From: Oleiagrimonas sp964608595
Lineage (GTDB): Bacteria; Pseudomonadota; Gammaproteobacteria; Xanthomonadales; Rhodanobacteraceae
Direction of reading: 5' to 3'
DNA length: 46,002 bases
Assembly (NCBI GenBank): GCA_964608595.1
Contig: CAZSOU010000011.1
Location: 1 to 46,002 of the forward strand
The notes beneath the pieces were generated by a model. That model worked only from the letters and a program-made list of their open reading frames with translations, ran no database searches and was not told the origin of the DNA. This document shows, piece after piece, positions 1-8,558 of the stretch. Positions within the stretch are counted from its first letter, which is position 1. Each line of letters starts with the position of its first letter. The position numbers were made by a program, and so were the translations under genes.

Positions 1-54
1 TGTTAGGCATGCCGCCAGCGTTCAATCTGAGCCAGGATCAAACTCTTCACTTGA
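1..54 (-). rRNA. rrs: 16S ribosomal RNA, 5' end (partial)
   Basis: The reverse complement reads GTGAAGAGTTTGATCCTGGC followed by TCAGATTGAACGCTGGCGGC, the universal 5' end of bacterial 16S rRNA (the 27F primer site and the stretch after it). Only about the first 50 nucleotides lie in the window; the gene continues beyond the left edge. The exact mature 5' end (about position 54) is placed by comparison with the E. coli 16S start and may be off by a few bases. The variant bases fit a gammaproteobacterium. Confidence 0.95.
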
Positions 55-273
55 ATTTTCGACCGACCCGAAGGCCGATCTGTTCTTTCGAAGGTCCGAA
101 ACCCACCTCGCAATTCATCGCTGAACTACTTAGGTTAAAGGTTTGGACGTTCTTGCTTCTTGGACATGCATCCAAGGCAAGACGCCCACACAAGTCACCT
201 GCGCACACTGTCAAAGATCTCTCTCGCGGGCCCTTGCGAGCCCTTCGCCGTGGAACGTTTCGTCCCAAGCGAG
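55..273 (-). other. rrn leader region (precursor 16S 5' leader)
   Basis: This is the region expected to be transcribed between the rrn P1 promoter and the mature 16S 5' end. It contains a perfect hairpin, CTTGGA-N6-TCCAAG, at 159-176 and a stretch reading CCTTTAACC on the minus strand (about 131-142) that loosely resembles the antitermination boxA core CTTTAAC. No protein-coding gene is supported between here and tyrS. The boxA assignment is tentative. Confidence 0.5.
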
Positions 274-279
274 CCGCCT

Positions 280-307
280 ATTATAGATCGTTTTCCGGTT
301 CCGTCAA
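280..307 (-). promoter_or_regulatory. rrn P1-type promoter
   Basis: On the minus strand a -35 box TTGACG (302-307) is separated by 16 bases from a perfect -10 box TATAAT (280-285). The bases after the -10 (AGGCGGCTCGC) are GC-rich, as expected for the discriminator of a growth-rate and stringently controlled rRNA promoter. An AT-rich stretch (AGAATTTTCG on the minus strand) lies just upstream of the -35 and could be an UP element. The promoter is about 225 bases upstream of the 16S start and is the only near-consensus promoter seen between tyrS and 16S. Confidence 0.8.
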
Positions 308-451
308 CACCCTTCGGCGAAAATTCTTGCCGGGATCTGCGAGGCCGTTCACGACGTCTGTCTCAAGCGGGGCGCGAACTTTATCCGCACTCCGGATTTT
401 TGGCAAGCACTTTCTGCAAGCTTTTCGCAACACCTTGGCCAGCCTGAAATT

Positions 452-1678
452 TCAATCCGCCGACGCGGGCTGCGCGTGCAGACGAACACGCGCAAAGTTG
501 CGTTTTCCGATCTGCAGCACGCCTTCGAAACCCGGCATGAAAACGCGCTGGGCGTCTTCGACGACGTTGCCATCAATGCGTACCGCGCGTTCTTTCAATT
601 TGCGGTTGGCTTCGGAGTTGCTGCTGGCCAGGCCGGCGGACTTCAACAATGCCGCCATGCGCAGGCCTTCGGGCGGGATGGCGATTTCGTTGAGTGGCAA
701 CAATGAGGTATCACCCCGGCCCCGCACCACGGCATGCCAACCGGCGACGGCCTTCTCCGCTGCCGCCGCGTCGTGGAACCGCGTGGCCAGCTCGCGCGCC
801 AGCCGCAACTTGGCATCGCGCGGGTTGAGCTGGCCCGATGCAACATCGCGTTGCATGACGGTCAGTTCCTCCATCGACACATCGAAACTCAACAGTTCGA
901 ACCAGCGCCACATCAAGTCGTCGCCGATCTTCATGGTCTTGGTGACGATATCGATGGCCGGTTCGTCGATGCCGATGTAGTTGCCGAGTGACTTGGACAT
1001 CTTGTTGATGCCGTCGATCCCCTCCAGCAGCGGCATCGTGAGCACGATCTGGGGTGGCTGACCGTGATGTTCCTGCAGTGCACGCCCGACCAGCAGGTTG
1101 AATTTCTGATCGGTGCCACCGAGCTCGACATCGGCTTCCAGCGCCACCGAGTCGTAGCCTTGCACCAGCGGATACAGGAATTCGTGAATGGCGATCGGCT
1201 GCTGCGCCTTGTAGCGCTTGGTGAAATCGTCGCGCTCGAGCATGCGCGCCACCGTATGCTGCGCCGCCAGACGCACCATGTCGGCGGCGCTCATGGCATC
1301 GAACCACTCGCTGTTGAAACGCACTTCGGTACGTTCGCGATCGAGCACCTTGAAGACCTGACTGGCATAGGTTTCGGCGTTGGCCTTGACCTCTTCGGTG
1401 GTCAACGGCTTGCGTGTGATGTTCTTGCCGGTGGGATCGCCGATGCGACCGGTGAAATCGCCGATCAGGAAGATCGCGGTATGCCCGAGATCCTGAAACT
1501 GACGCATCTTGTTGAGCAACACGGTGTGTCCGAGATGCAGGTCGGGCGCCGTCGGGTCAAAGCCGGCCTTGATTCGCAGGGGACGACCTTGTTGCAGGCG
1601 CGCTTCAAGGGATTCCGGTTTGATGATTTCATCGGCGCCACGGCCGATCAGGGCAAGGGCCGGCGCAATCTCGCTCAT
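452..1678 (-). CDS. tyrS: tyrosyl-tRNA synthetase
   Basis: This cytoplasmic enzyme charges tRNA-Tyr with tyrosine. The predicted 408-residue protein is a class I aminoacyl-tRNA synthetase: the HIGH-type motif is seen as HLGHT about 45 residues in, and the catalytic loop motif as INKMSKSLGN near residue 235. A C-terminal S4-like RNA-binding segment (LASSNSEANRKLKERAVRID) follows. The length fits the TyrZ/TyrS family with about 400 residues. I chose the ATG at 1678 (MSEIAPALALIGRG) because homology to the family starts there; a longer reading frame extends 19 codons further upstream but has no family-like sequence. The gene lies upstream of the rrn operon on the same strand and is divergent from the M23 peptidase gene. 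The product is certain; the exact start is likely. Confidence 0.95.
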   Translation of the reverse strand: MSEIAPALALIGRGADEIIKPESLEARLQQGRPLRIKAGFDPTAPDLHLGHTVLLNKMRQFQDLGHTAIFLIGDFTGRIGDPTGKNITRKPLTTEEVKANAETYASQVFKVLDRERTEVRFNSEWFDAMSAADMVRLAAQHTVARMLERDDFTKRYKAQQPIAIHEFLYPLVQGYDSVALEADVELGGTDQKFNLLVGRALQEHHGQPPQIVLTMPLLEGIDGINKMSKSLGNYIGIDEPAIDIVTKTMKIGDDLMWRWFELLSFDVSMEELTVMQRDVASGQLNPRDAKLRLARELATRFHDAAAAEKAVAGWHAVVRGRGDTSLLPLNEIAIPPEGLRMAALLKSAGLASSNSEANRKLKERAVRIDGNVVEDAQRVFMPGFEGVLQIGKRNFARVRLHAQPASAD

Positions 1679-1797
1679 GAGTGCACTTCCAATCGTAGAA
1701 ACAGGTGAAAAACGGGAAAGAAACTTCCAGGCCAATGAACAGAGTTAATTGTGCGTTAACCCCTTGTGACGCGCAACACATTGAAACCAAACACTTA

Positions 1798-1826
1798 TTG
1801 ACGTGCTCTCACATGCCGGTTAAGGT
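1798..1826 (+). promoter_or_regulatory. candidate promoter for the M23 peptidase gene
   Basis: TTGACG at 1798-1803 is followed after 17 bases by TAAGGT at 1821-1826, about 35 bases upstream of the ATG at 1861. The -35 is near consensus and the -10 is weak. The region is the divergent spacer between tyrS (minus) and the peptidase (plus). Confidence 0.4.
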
Positions 1827-1860
1827 GCGCTCAGGTTGACCAGCACGTGAGAATAACAAG

Positions 1861-3303
1861 ATGGGTGATAAGCGTCATGGGTCGCACAGCACACGCCGTC
1901 TGGCAATACAGCGCAAGGTTCAGCGACGGCATGTGCGGTTCTATCGCCGCTGCTCGCACTGGTCATTCGCCGATTGCAACACGTCCCATCCGCTGCATTG
2001 GCGTCGCGAGCGTCTGGTACTGATCGCCACCGTGACATTGATGACGCTGCTCTCCGCGGTCGCGATTCCCGGCTGGGCGCACGCCATGAAGCGTGTCAAT
2101 ACCCAACCATCGCATGTCACCATGCCGCTGTCGTTGCCGGCACTGCCGCCAGCGGCCCACACCACTCCCAGCGCGCATTGGGTCAACGTCAAAGTCGAGC
2201 CGGGGCAGACGCTGTCCGACATCTTCCAGTCCCAGGGGCTGGGCTTCGGTGAAATGCATCAGGCGCTGAGTGCGACCAAGGACTCCGACGCATTGCGCAA
2301 CATTCACCCCGGCGACGTGTTCGCGTTCAAGCTCGGCACGCAAGGCAATCTCGAAGCGTTGCGTTTTGATCCGGACGCCACCCATCGCGTGACGCTGCAT
2401 TTCGATGGGGATGCCGCCACCCGCACAGTCAAGGCGCGGCAATTGCAGCACCGCCGCAAAGTGGCCCACGGCGTCATCCAGTCATCGCTGTTCGCGGCCG
2501 CCGCCAAGGCCGGCATGAGTGACGCGATGATGGTGAAGCTGGCGGACGTCTTCAAATACGACATCGATTTTGCCCGCGAAGTACGCGCAGGTGACCGTTT
2601 CACCGTCATCTACGACGCGGTGTACCGCGACGGCGCCTACCTCCACTCCGGTCACATCCTCGCCGCCGAGTTCTATCACCGCGGGCATCGCTACACCGCA
2701 TATCGCTACACGCTTCCCGACGGCAAGACCGGCTACTACAGCGAAGACGGTCGTCCGTTGCAAAAGGCCCTGTTGCGCGTGCCGATCAAGTTCACACGCA
2801 TTTCCTCGCGCTTCGGTTATCGCATGGACCCGGTCGTTCACAAACGGCAGCTGCATGCCGGCGTCGACTACGCCGCCCCCATGGGTACCCCCATCCACGC
2901 GGCCGGCGACGGGGTGATCACCGTACACAGCTGGGTTCGCGGTTATGGTCGTTACATTCGCATCAAGACCAATGCCAATTACTCCACCTATTACGGGCAC
3001 ATGTCGCGCTACGCGCCCGGCCTGCATGTCGGCTCGCATGTTCATCAAGGCCAGGTCATCGGTTACGTGGGACAGACCGGCTGGGCGACCGGACCGCACC
3101 TTCACTACGGCGTGCTGCTGCACGGCAAGCCCGTCAATCCGTTGACGGTCACCTTGCCCAAGCCCAAACCGCTGGCGCCCAAGTTGATGGCCAAATTCGA
3201 ACAACACACCAAGCCTCTGCTGGCGCGACTGCAACGAATGGACAGCCACTTCCAGCTGGCGAGCAACACGAAGACGGCCGCGGATGCCAGCCACCTCGAT
3301 TGA
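1861..3303 (+). CDS. OapA/M23-family murein DD-endopeptidase (MepM-like)
   Basis: This is a cell-envelope zinc peptidase expected to cut peptide cross-links in peptidoglycan. The 480-residue protein has a basic cytoplasmic N-terminus, one transmembrane segment near residues 56-75 (LVLIATVTLMTLLSAVAIPG), an OapA/LysM-like segment around residues 100-165 (VEPGQTLSDIFQSQGLGF), and a C-terminal M23 domain. Zinc-binding motifs are visible as HAGVDYAAP (the HxxxD motif) and GPHLHYG (the HxH motif). The layout matches MepM/YebA-type peptidases. Its 3' end overlaps anmK by 20 bases. This pairing makes sense, since the peptidase remodels murein and AnmK recycles anhydro-MurNAc released from it. The ATG at 1861 is the only good start before the membrane segment. 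Confidence 0.9.
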   Translation: MGDKRHGSHSTRRLAIQRKVQRRHVRFYRRCSHWSFADCNTSHPLHWRRERLVLIATVTLMTLLSAVAIPGWAHAMKRVNTQPSHVTMPLSLPALPPAAHTTPSAHWVNVKVEPGQTLSDIFQSQGLGFGEMHQALSATKDSDALRNIHPGDVFAFKLGTQGNLEALRFDPDATHRVTLHFDGDAATRTVKARQLQHRRKVAHGVIQSSLFAAAAKAGMSDAMMVKLADVFKYDIDFAREVRAGDRFTVIYDAVYRDGAYLHSGHILAAEFYHRGHRYTAYRYTLPDGKTGYYSEDGRPLQKALLRVPIKFTRISSRFGYRMDPVVHKRQLHAGVDYAAPMGTPIHAAGDGVITVHSWVRGYGRYIRIKTNANYSTYYGHMSRYAPGLHVGSHVHQGQVIGYVGQTGWATGPHLHYGVLLHGKPVNPLTVTLPKPKPLAPKLMAKFEQHTKPLLARLQRMDSHFQLASNTKTAADASHLD

Positions 3304-4435
3304 CGGGGGTACGGACCCGGCCGACGCGTTGTATATCGGCCTGATGTCGGGCACCAGCGCCGACGGCATTGATGCGGCGTTGTGCACGTTCGACCCCGAA
3401 CCCCGCTTGCTGGACGCATTGGTGCACCCGTGGCCCGACGAAATGCGTGCGCGCCTGCTGGCCGTATCGCAAGGCGAAGCCGCCATCGACCTGGATGCAT
3501 TCGGCCATCTGGATACCGCTGTCGGTGCCTGTTTCGCCGACGCCGTGCAGGCGCTTTTGCGTCAATCCGACATCGCCGCCCACGCCGTCCGCGCCATCGG
3601 CTCGCACGGCCAGACCCTGCGCCATCGTCCCGGCGGCGACCATCGGTTCACCCTGCAGCTGGGCAATCCGTGGCTGATTGCCGAGCGTTGCGGTATCGAC
3701 ACCGTGGCCGACTTTCGTCGCGCGGACATGGCTGCCGGCGGTCAGGGCGCGCCATTGATGCCTGCCTTCCACGCCGCCATGCTGGCAACCCCCGGGCACT
3801 CGCTGGCCGTGCTCAACCTGGGGGGTATCGCCAACCTCACCATTGTCGATGCCGATGGCAGCGTACGCGGCTTCGACACCGGCCCGGCCAACGGCCTGAT
3901 GGATGCATGGTGCCAACGCCACTGCCAGCAACCATTCGATCGCGACGGCGCGTTTGCCGCCCGCGGCCGGTGCGACGAAACACTGCTGACCGAATGGCTG
4001 GCCGACCCTTATTTTGCGCTGCCGGCCCCCAAAAGCACCGGTCGTGAATATTTCCACCTCGGCTGGCTGGATGCGCATCCCCGAGCCGACGCATTGGCGC
4101 CAGCCGATGTCCAGGCAACGTTGCTGGCGCTGAGTGCGCACAGTATCGCCGATGCCGTGCAAGACAACGCGCCGGCCGTCGAGGACATGCTGGTTTGCGG
4201 CGGCGGCGTGCACAACCCGGTACTGATGCAATCACTCGCGGACGCATTGGCACCACGCCGGGTTCGCAGCACAGCGACGCGCGGTGTGGACCCGGATTAC
4301 ATGGAAGCGATGGGCTTCGCCTGGCTGGCGCGTCAACGGCTGCTGGAGCAACCGGGCAACCTGCCCACGGTAACGGGCGCACGCGGCAAACGACTGTTGG
4401 GATCGATTCACCCTGCCGCTCGCCCGTTGGGCTGA
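3284..4435 (+). CDS. anmK: anhydro-N-acetylmuramic acid kinase
   Basis: AnmK phosphorylates and opens 1,6-anhydro-MurNAc to MurNAc-6-phosphate during cell-wall recycling in the cytoplasm. The 383-residue protein shows the family's N-terminal signature GLMSGTSADGIDA (near residue 19), GSHGQTLRH, the glycine-rich NLGGIANLT, DTGPANGLMDAWC and the C-terminal CGGGVHNPVLM. The length is typical. The start ATG lies inside the end of the M23 peptidase gene (20-base overlap), so the two are very likely translated from one mRNA. An AmpG-like permease gene lies nearby on the opposite strand; AmpG imports anhydro-muropeptides, which links three neighbouring genes to murein recycling. Confidence 0.95.
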   Translation: MPATSIDGGTDPADALYIGLMSGTSADGIDAALCTFDPEPRLLDALVHPWPDEMRARLLAVSQGEAAIDLDAFGHLDTAVGACFADAVQALLRQSDIAAHAVRAIGSHGQTLRHRPGGDHRFTLQLGNPWLIAERCGIDTVADFRRADMAAGGQGAPLMPAFHAAMLATPGHSLAVLNLGGIANLTIVDADGSVRGFDTGPANGLMDAWCQRHCQQPFDRDGAFAARGRCDETLLTEWLADPYFALPAPKSTGREYFHLGWLDAHPRADALAPADVQATLLALSAHSIADAVQDNAPAVEDMLVCGGGVHNPVLMQSLADALAPRRVRSTATRGVDPDYMEAMGFAWLARQRLLEQPGNLPTVTGARGKRLLGSIHPAARPLG

Positions 4436-4456
4436 CCCGCCTTCAACGCCAACGGT

Positions 4457-4753
4457 TCAATCGGAACTGCGCTGCGGCTCGCCCTCACGCTTCAGGCGTT
4501 CGGTCTCGGTCGCCATCAAGGCATCCAGCGCCTCCTGGAAAGCAGCCGTTTCACTGGCGTCCCACGTGCCGCCCAAATGCGCGACATTGTGGAATTCGGT
4601 CTCATGTTTCGCGAAGGCGTCGCCTCCCATGCCCAGGCCAAAACGCAAGGCATGCAAGATGACGTCATTGATGGACCAGGCGCGCTCGCGTGCAAGCGTC
4701 TTGATGCGCTCGGCCACGGCATCTTCGATATGGCGAACCACGATGTCCGGCAT
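4457..4753 (-). CDS. ribbon-helix-helix (FitA/Arc-like) small protein, orphan
   Basis: This is a 98-residue protein. The N-terminus MPDIVVRHIEDAVAERIKTL followed by a short helix-turn-helix stretch resembles the ribbon-helix-helix fold of FitA-type antitoxins: a beta strand with alternating hydrophobic residues, then two helices. The C-terminal half is acidic and helical (ETAAFQEALDALMATETERL) and unrecognised. The ATG at 4753 has a good ribosome-binding site (GGGGGA, six bases upstream); a longer frame to 4870 has none. No PIN-domain toxin gene lies next to it, so it is not an obvious toxin-antitoxin pair. It is probably a DNA-binding regulator of unknown target. It lies downstream of and on the same strand as the AmpG-like gene. 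Confidence 0.65.
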   Translation of the reverse strand: MPDIVVRHIEDAVAERIKTLARERAWSINDVILHALRFGLGMGGDAFAKHETEFHNVAHLGGTWDASETAAFQEALDALMATETERLKREGEPQRSSD

Positions 4754-4824
4754 GACGTTTCCCCCATGTGCCCCAAACTCAAGTCGCCCCTGTCTTTCCA
4801 TTGTGGCACTAATCGTGTCGGGCT

Positions 4825-6108
4825 TCACCTGTCCGGCGCCGCAATGTGCGCCCGTCGCACCAGCCACCACCAGATCAGCAGCGTCGGGACGACCGAAAGG
4901 GTACTGAACACGTAGAAGGCACTGTAACTGGATGCCTGCACGATGAAACCGGATGCACCGCCGATCAGTTTCCCCGGCAGGTTGGCCAGGGAGCTCAGCA
5001 ATGCATATTGCGTGGCCGTGAATTCCCGACTGGTCAAGCCCGACAGGAACGCGATCAACACCACGCCGGAAAACCCGAGTGCCCCGTTGTCACCCGAGAT
5101 CGCGGCCAAAAATGCCCAGGTCTGCCCGGGATTCAACGCCATCAGCAGATACATCAGATTGGATACCGCCAACGCCAGCGCCGCAATCACCACGGACCGG
5201 CGCAGCCCCAGCGCGCTTACCGAAATACCACCCAGGAATGCGCCGCCGATACCGATCCACACGCCGTAGAGTTTCGAGACGGTCGCGATCTGCTCCTTGG
5301 TGTAGCCCGTATCGATGTAGAACGGTCCGTTGATCGCACCGAGCATTTGATCCGGCAGCTTGAACAACCCGACAAACACCAGCAGAACCACCCCCACGAC
5401 GGTGCCATACCGCCGGAAAAAATCCATGAACGGCTGCGCGAACGCCTCACCGAAATCGGGACGCTCCAACGCACGTTCGAGCGGCGGCTCACGCGCAATC
5501 AACGCCGTGACGAGGGGGATCACCAGCATCGCCGCCATGCTGAAATACGCCATGCGCCAACCACCGAGCGCGGCGATGTAAAGCGCCCCCGCCCCCGACA
5601 GAATCAGGCCGAAACGATACCCCAGTGTATAAGTGGCAGCGAGCGCCGCCTGCGCCTCCACGGGCGCGATTTCGATGCGGTAGGCGTCAACCATGGTGTC
5701 CTGCGTGGCGCCGGCGAATGCGCTCAGCGCCGCCAGCGCAACGAACAAGGTCAATTGTGACGGCCCCACCACCGCCATTCCGACCAATGCCGCGATCAGG
5801 ACCATGATCGCCAACACCAGCCAACCACGACGACGTCCGAGAATCCCCAGAACCGGTGCCTTCCAACGATCCAGCAACGGCGCCCACACGAACTTGAACA
5901 CGTAGAACAGACTGACGTAGCTCAGAAGGCCGATCGCGCCGAGCTCCAACCCCGCCTCGCGCAACCAGATCGACAAGGTGTAACCGACCAGCAAAAACGG
6001 CAGGCCGGAACCGAACCCGAGCAGGCACATGGTTCCCGCCGACGGCGTGGCGAATGCCGCGACGATGCCGCGCCAACCCTTGAACTTCGCCTTTTTCGGT
6101 GTATTCAC
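4825..6108 (-). CDS. ampG: AmpG-family muropeptide permease (MFS)
   Basis: This inner-membrane transporter of the major facilitator superfamily is likely to import GlcNAc-anhydroMurNAc muropeptides for recycling. The 427-residue protein has about twelve hydrophobic segments. AmpG-like features include the N-terminal GFGSGLPFLLVGYTLSIWL, the conserved ATQDTMVDAYRIE after membrane segment 4, and the C-terminal region ending in a WWWL helix. The likely start is the GTG at 6108, which overlaps the stop codon of xthA (GTGA), indicating translational coupling; an upstream extension runs through xthA and is not real. Proximity to anmK and the M23 peptidase supports a role in cell-wall recycling. Substrate specificity is inferred from the family. 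Confidence 0.85.
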   Translation of the reverse strand: MNTPKKAKFKGWRGIVAAFATPSAGTMCLLGFGSGLPFLLVGYTLSIWLREAGLELGAIGLLSYVSLFYVFKFVWAPLLDRWKAPVLGILGRRRGWLVLAIMVLIAALVGMAVVGPSQLTLFVALAALSAFAGATQDTMVDAYRIEIAPVEAQAALAATYTLGYRFGLILSGAGALYIAALGGWRMAYFSMAAMLVIPLVTALIAREPPLERALERPDFGEAFAQPFMDFFRRYGTVVGVVLLVFVGLFKLPDQMLGAINGPFYIDTGYTKEQIATVSKLYGVWIGIGGAFLGGISVSALGLRRSVVIAALALAVSNLMYLLMALNPGQTWAFLAAISGDNGALGFSGVVLIAFLSGLTSREFTATQYALLSSLANLPGKLIGGASGFIVQASSYSAFYVFSTLSVVPTLLIWWWLVRRAHIAAPDR

Positions 6109-6908
6109 TCGGCGTAATCCACGGTGTACGGCGCATGATCTGAAAAGCGCTCGTCGCGATAGATCGAGCAGCCTTGCAGACGCTTGCGCAGCGACGGCGT
6201 GATCAGCTGATAGTCGATGCGCCACCCGACGTTGTTTTCACGTGCACGGCCGCGATTGGACCACCAGGTGTATTCAACCGTGTCGGGCTTGAGCGCGCGA
6301 AAACTGTCCAGCCAGCCATGTTCGGGCGCCGGCGTGTCGTCACCGCAGGCATCGGCGACCATGCCGTTGAGCCACGCCCGCTCGGCCGGCAGGCAGCCCG
6401 AATTTTTCTGGTTCGACTTCCAGTTCCTGATGTCCCGCTCACTGCGCACGATGTTCCAGTCGCCGCAGAGAACGTAATCGCGACCGCTCGCCAACCATGC
6501 GTCGAGGACCGGCGCAAACCATTCCATGATGCGGAATTTGTACTGCTGACGCTCATCGCCCGACGAGCCCGACGGAAAATACAGCGACACCACGGAAAGA
6601 TTGCCGAAACGCGCCTCGATGTATCGTCCCTCGCGATCGAAATCCTCCCGCCCCAGCGTGGTCAGCACTTCATCGGGCTCGCGGCGCGAATAAATCGCCA
6701 CACCCGAATACCCTTTCTTGCACTCGGCATCGTGGAAGCAATCGTGGTACCCGGCACGCGTAAACACCGGATCGTCGACCAGTTGGTGCGTACGTGCCTT
6801 GGTCTCCTGCAGACACAAAACATCAACATCATGGGCGTCGAACCAGTCGAAAAAGCCCTTGCGCGCGGCTGAACGGATACCGTTGGCGTTGAGACTGACG
6901 ATGCGCAT
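6105..6908 (-). CDS. xthA: exodeoxyribonuclease III (AP endonuclease)
   Basis: This DNA repair enzyme of the EEP nuclease family cleaves 5' of abasic sites and removes 3' blocks. The 267-residue protein begins MRIVSLNANGIRSAARKGFF and carries the hallmark motifs in order: LCLQETK (metal-binding Glu), GYSGVAIYSR, LCGDWNI, and the C-terminal RIDYQLI and FSDHAPYTVD (catalytic His). The length matches XthA/ExoA. The ATG at 6908 has a GGAG site eight bases upstream, while the longer frame reaching 7028 lacks family similarity. The gene is divergent from pyrE, as often seen in Xanthomonadales and pseudomonads, and is translationally coupled to the AmpG-like gene downstream. Confidence 0.95.
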   Translation of the reverse strand: MRIVSLNANGIRSAARKGFFDWFDAHDVDVLCLQETKARTHQLVDDPVFTRAGYHDCFHDAECKKGYSGVAIYSRREPDEVLTTLGREDFDREGRYIEARFGNLSVVSLYFPSGSSGDERQQYKFRIMEWFAPVLDAWLASGRDYVLCGDWNIVRSERDIRNWKSNQKNSGCLPAERAWLNGMVADACGDDTPAPEHGWLDSFRALKPDTVEYTWWSNRGRARENNVGWRIDYQLITPSLRKRLQGCSIYRDERFSDHAPYTVDYAE

Positions 6909-7030
6909 GCATTTCTCCGCAACAAAACTCGAGGACTCGGACGGCGTCGACAGGCGGCGCGCGGCGTGATGCGGCATCATAACAACCTTGCCGTTGCGAA
7001 TCGGCCTTGCATCCCACTTACCTGTCATCG

Positions 7031-7681
7031 ATGCCCATGCACGCTTATCAACACGATTTCATCGAACTCGCCCTGCAGAACGAGGTTTTGCGCTTCGGCG
7101 ATTTCACCCTCAAATCCGGACGCCAGAGTCCGTACTTCTTCAACCTCGGCCGGATCGCGTCCGGCGCGGCGTTGGCCAGACTGGGGTCGGCCTATGCCGC
7201 GCGCCTCGTCCATGACACGTTGGCGGTGGACATGCTGTTCGGACCGGCCTACAAAGGCATTCCACTGGCCGCGGCCACCGCCATCGCCCTGGCCGGCGAG
7301 CACGGTCGCGATTTGCCGTTTGCCTACAACCGCAAGGAAGCCAAGGATCACGGCGAAGGCGGCACGCTGGTCGGCGCGCCACTCAAGGGCCGGGTGCTGA
7401 TCATCGACGACGTCATCACCGCCGGAACCGCCGTGCGCCAGTCGCTCGCCCTGATCCGCGAGCACGGTGCCACGCCGGCCGGCGTGCTGGTGGCACTGGA
7501 CCGCCAGGAGCGCGGCCGGGGCGAACAGTCCGCCGCGCAGGAGATCGGCGCACAATACGACATTCCGGTACTGGCGATCGCCGGTCTGGCCGAGGTCATG
7601 GAGTACGCCGCCAATCAACCTCGCATGGCTGCCGAACATGCCCGCCTGGCCGCCTATCGGCAACGCTACGCCGTCGTCTGA
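7031..7681 (+). CDS. pyrE: orotate phosphoribosyltransferase
   Basis: PyrE joins orotate to PRPP to make OMP in pyrimidine synthesis. The protein of about 216 residues has the PRPP-binding signature RVLIIDDVITAGTAVRQS, the orotate-side FGDFTLKSGRQSPYFFN near the N-terminus, and the flexible-loop basic motif NRKEAKDHGEGG. The length fits (E. coli PyrE has 213 residues). Two in-frame ATGs (7031 and 7037) are possible starts; neither has a strong ribosome-binding site. A third ATG at 7007 is less likely. The gene is divergent from xthA. Confidence 0.95.
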   Translation: MPMHAYQHDFIELALQNEVLRFGDFTLKSGRQSPYFFNLGRIASGAALARLGSAYAARLVHDTLAVDMLFGPAYKGIPLAAATAIALAGEHGRDLPFAYNRKEAKDHGEGGTLVGAPLKGRVLIIDDVITAGTAVRQSLALIREHGATPAGVLVALDRQERGRGEQSAAQEIGAQYDIPVLAIAGLAEVMEYAANQPRMAAEHARLAAYRQRYAVV

Positions 7682-7701
7682 ATTGTGCGTTCACGCCGTG
7701 C

Positions 7702-7730
7702 CGACACCGAAGCGAAGTGATACGGTGTCG
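7702..7730 (+). other. hairpin between pyrE and the DUF4124 gene
   Basis: A perfect inverted repeat, CGACACCG-N13-CGGTGTCG, ends a few bases before the Shine-Dalgarno sequence GGGGGAGA of the next gene. There is no T-run after it, so it is unlikely to be a strong intrinsic terminator. It may attenuate read-through or protect the pyrE 3' end. Confidence 0.4.
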
Positions 7731-7748
7731 CCGGGGGAGAGTCATCCG

Positions 7749-8387
7749 ATGCATCCGATACTTCGAGCTTCCAGCGTTGTCCTGTTCGGTCTGGCCATGA
7801 GCGTTCAGGCAGGCCAGCCGCAAACGACCACGCACCGCTTTCGCTGGGTGGACGGCACCGGCTTGCCGCATTACAGCGACAGTCTGAGCGTCGATGCGTT
7901 GGGTTACGGCTACGACGTTCTCGACGCAAGCGGTCGCGTCGTGCGTCATGTCCCCCCCGCCGTCAGTGCCAGTGAACGCAACACCCTCGCCACCAGCGAC
8001 AAGCAGGCCGCTTCCGCCGCGCGGCGCGAACAGCAAAACCGGCGTCTGCTGATGGCGTACCCGACCGAGGAAGCATTCAAGCAGGCGCAGCAGGCCCGTA
8101 TCGACAACATGGATGATCACATCCACACCACGCGGATGAACCTCGACTCGCAGGAGCAGAACCTGGCGCAACTGCTCAGCCATGCCGCCGACTACACCAC
8201 CCGGGGCAAGCGCGTGCCGCACAATCTCGCCCGACGCATCGCCAAGCAGCGTCAAACCGTTACCGCGCAACGGCAAAAGCTGAAGCAACAGCAGAACCGA
8301 AAAGCCGATCTCGGCAAACAGATCGCTGCCGAACTGGTGCGCTATCGCGACTTGCAGGCATCCCAACGGGCGCGGTACGGCCATTGA
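7749..8387 (+). CDS. DUF4124-domain periplasmic protein
   Basis: This 212-residue predicted exported protein has a short signal peptide (MHPILRASSVVLFGLAMSVQAG). Next comes a DUF4124-like segment (RFRWVDGTGLPHYSDSLSVD), recognisable by a tryptophan and the 'G..HYSD' pattern typical of this domain. The rest is long, charged and glutamine-rich and probably coiled coil (residues ~90-205, e.g. NLARRIAKQRQTVTAQRQKL). The ATG at 7749 is preceded by a strong GGGGGAGA. DUF4124 proteins are common in Xanthomonadales and have no established function. It may be co-transcribed with pyrE 67 bases upstream, though a hairpin lies between them. Confidence 0.8.
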   Translation: MHPILRASSVVLFGLAMSVQAGQPQTTTHRFRWVDGTGLPHYSDSLSVDALGYGYDVLDASGRVVRHVPPAVSASERNTLATSDKQAASAARREQQNRRLLMAYPTEEAFKQAQQARIDNMDDHIHTTRMNLDSQEQNLAQLLSHAADYTTRGKRVPHNLARRIAKQRQTVTAQRQKLKQQQNRKADLGKQIAAELVRYRDLQASQRARYGH

Positions 8388-8558
8388 CTGCCCCGAGCCG
8401 CGGCTTGTGTCGACACGACGAGCCGTCACCACCGAGTCACATTGTCGTACGCACCGATTGGCCGCCGATGAGCCGTCCGCCGACGACCTTCAACCACGCC
8501 TGACCGGATCGCCTGCCCGTGCCGACACGTCGTGGCAGAAACTGCGAGCAGTCGACCG

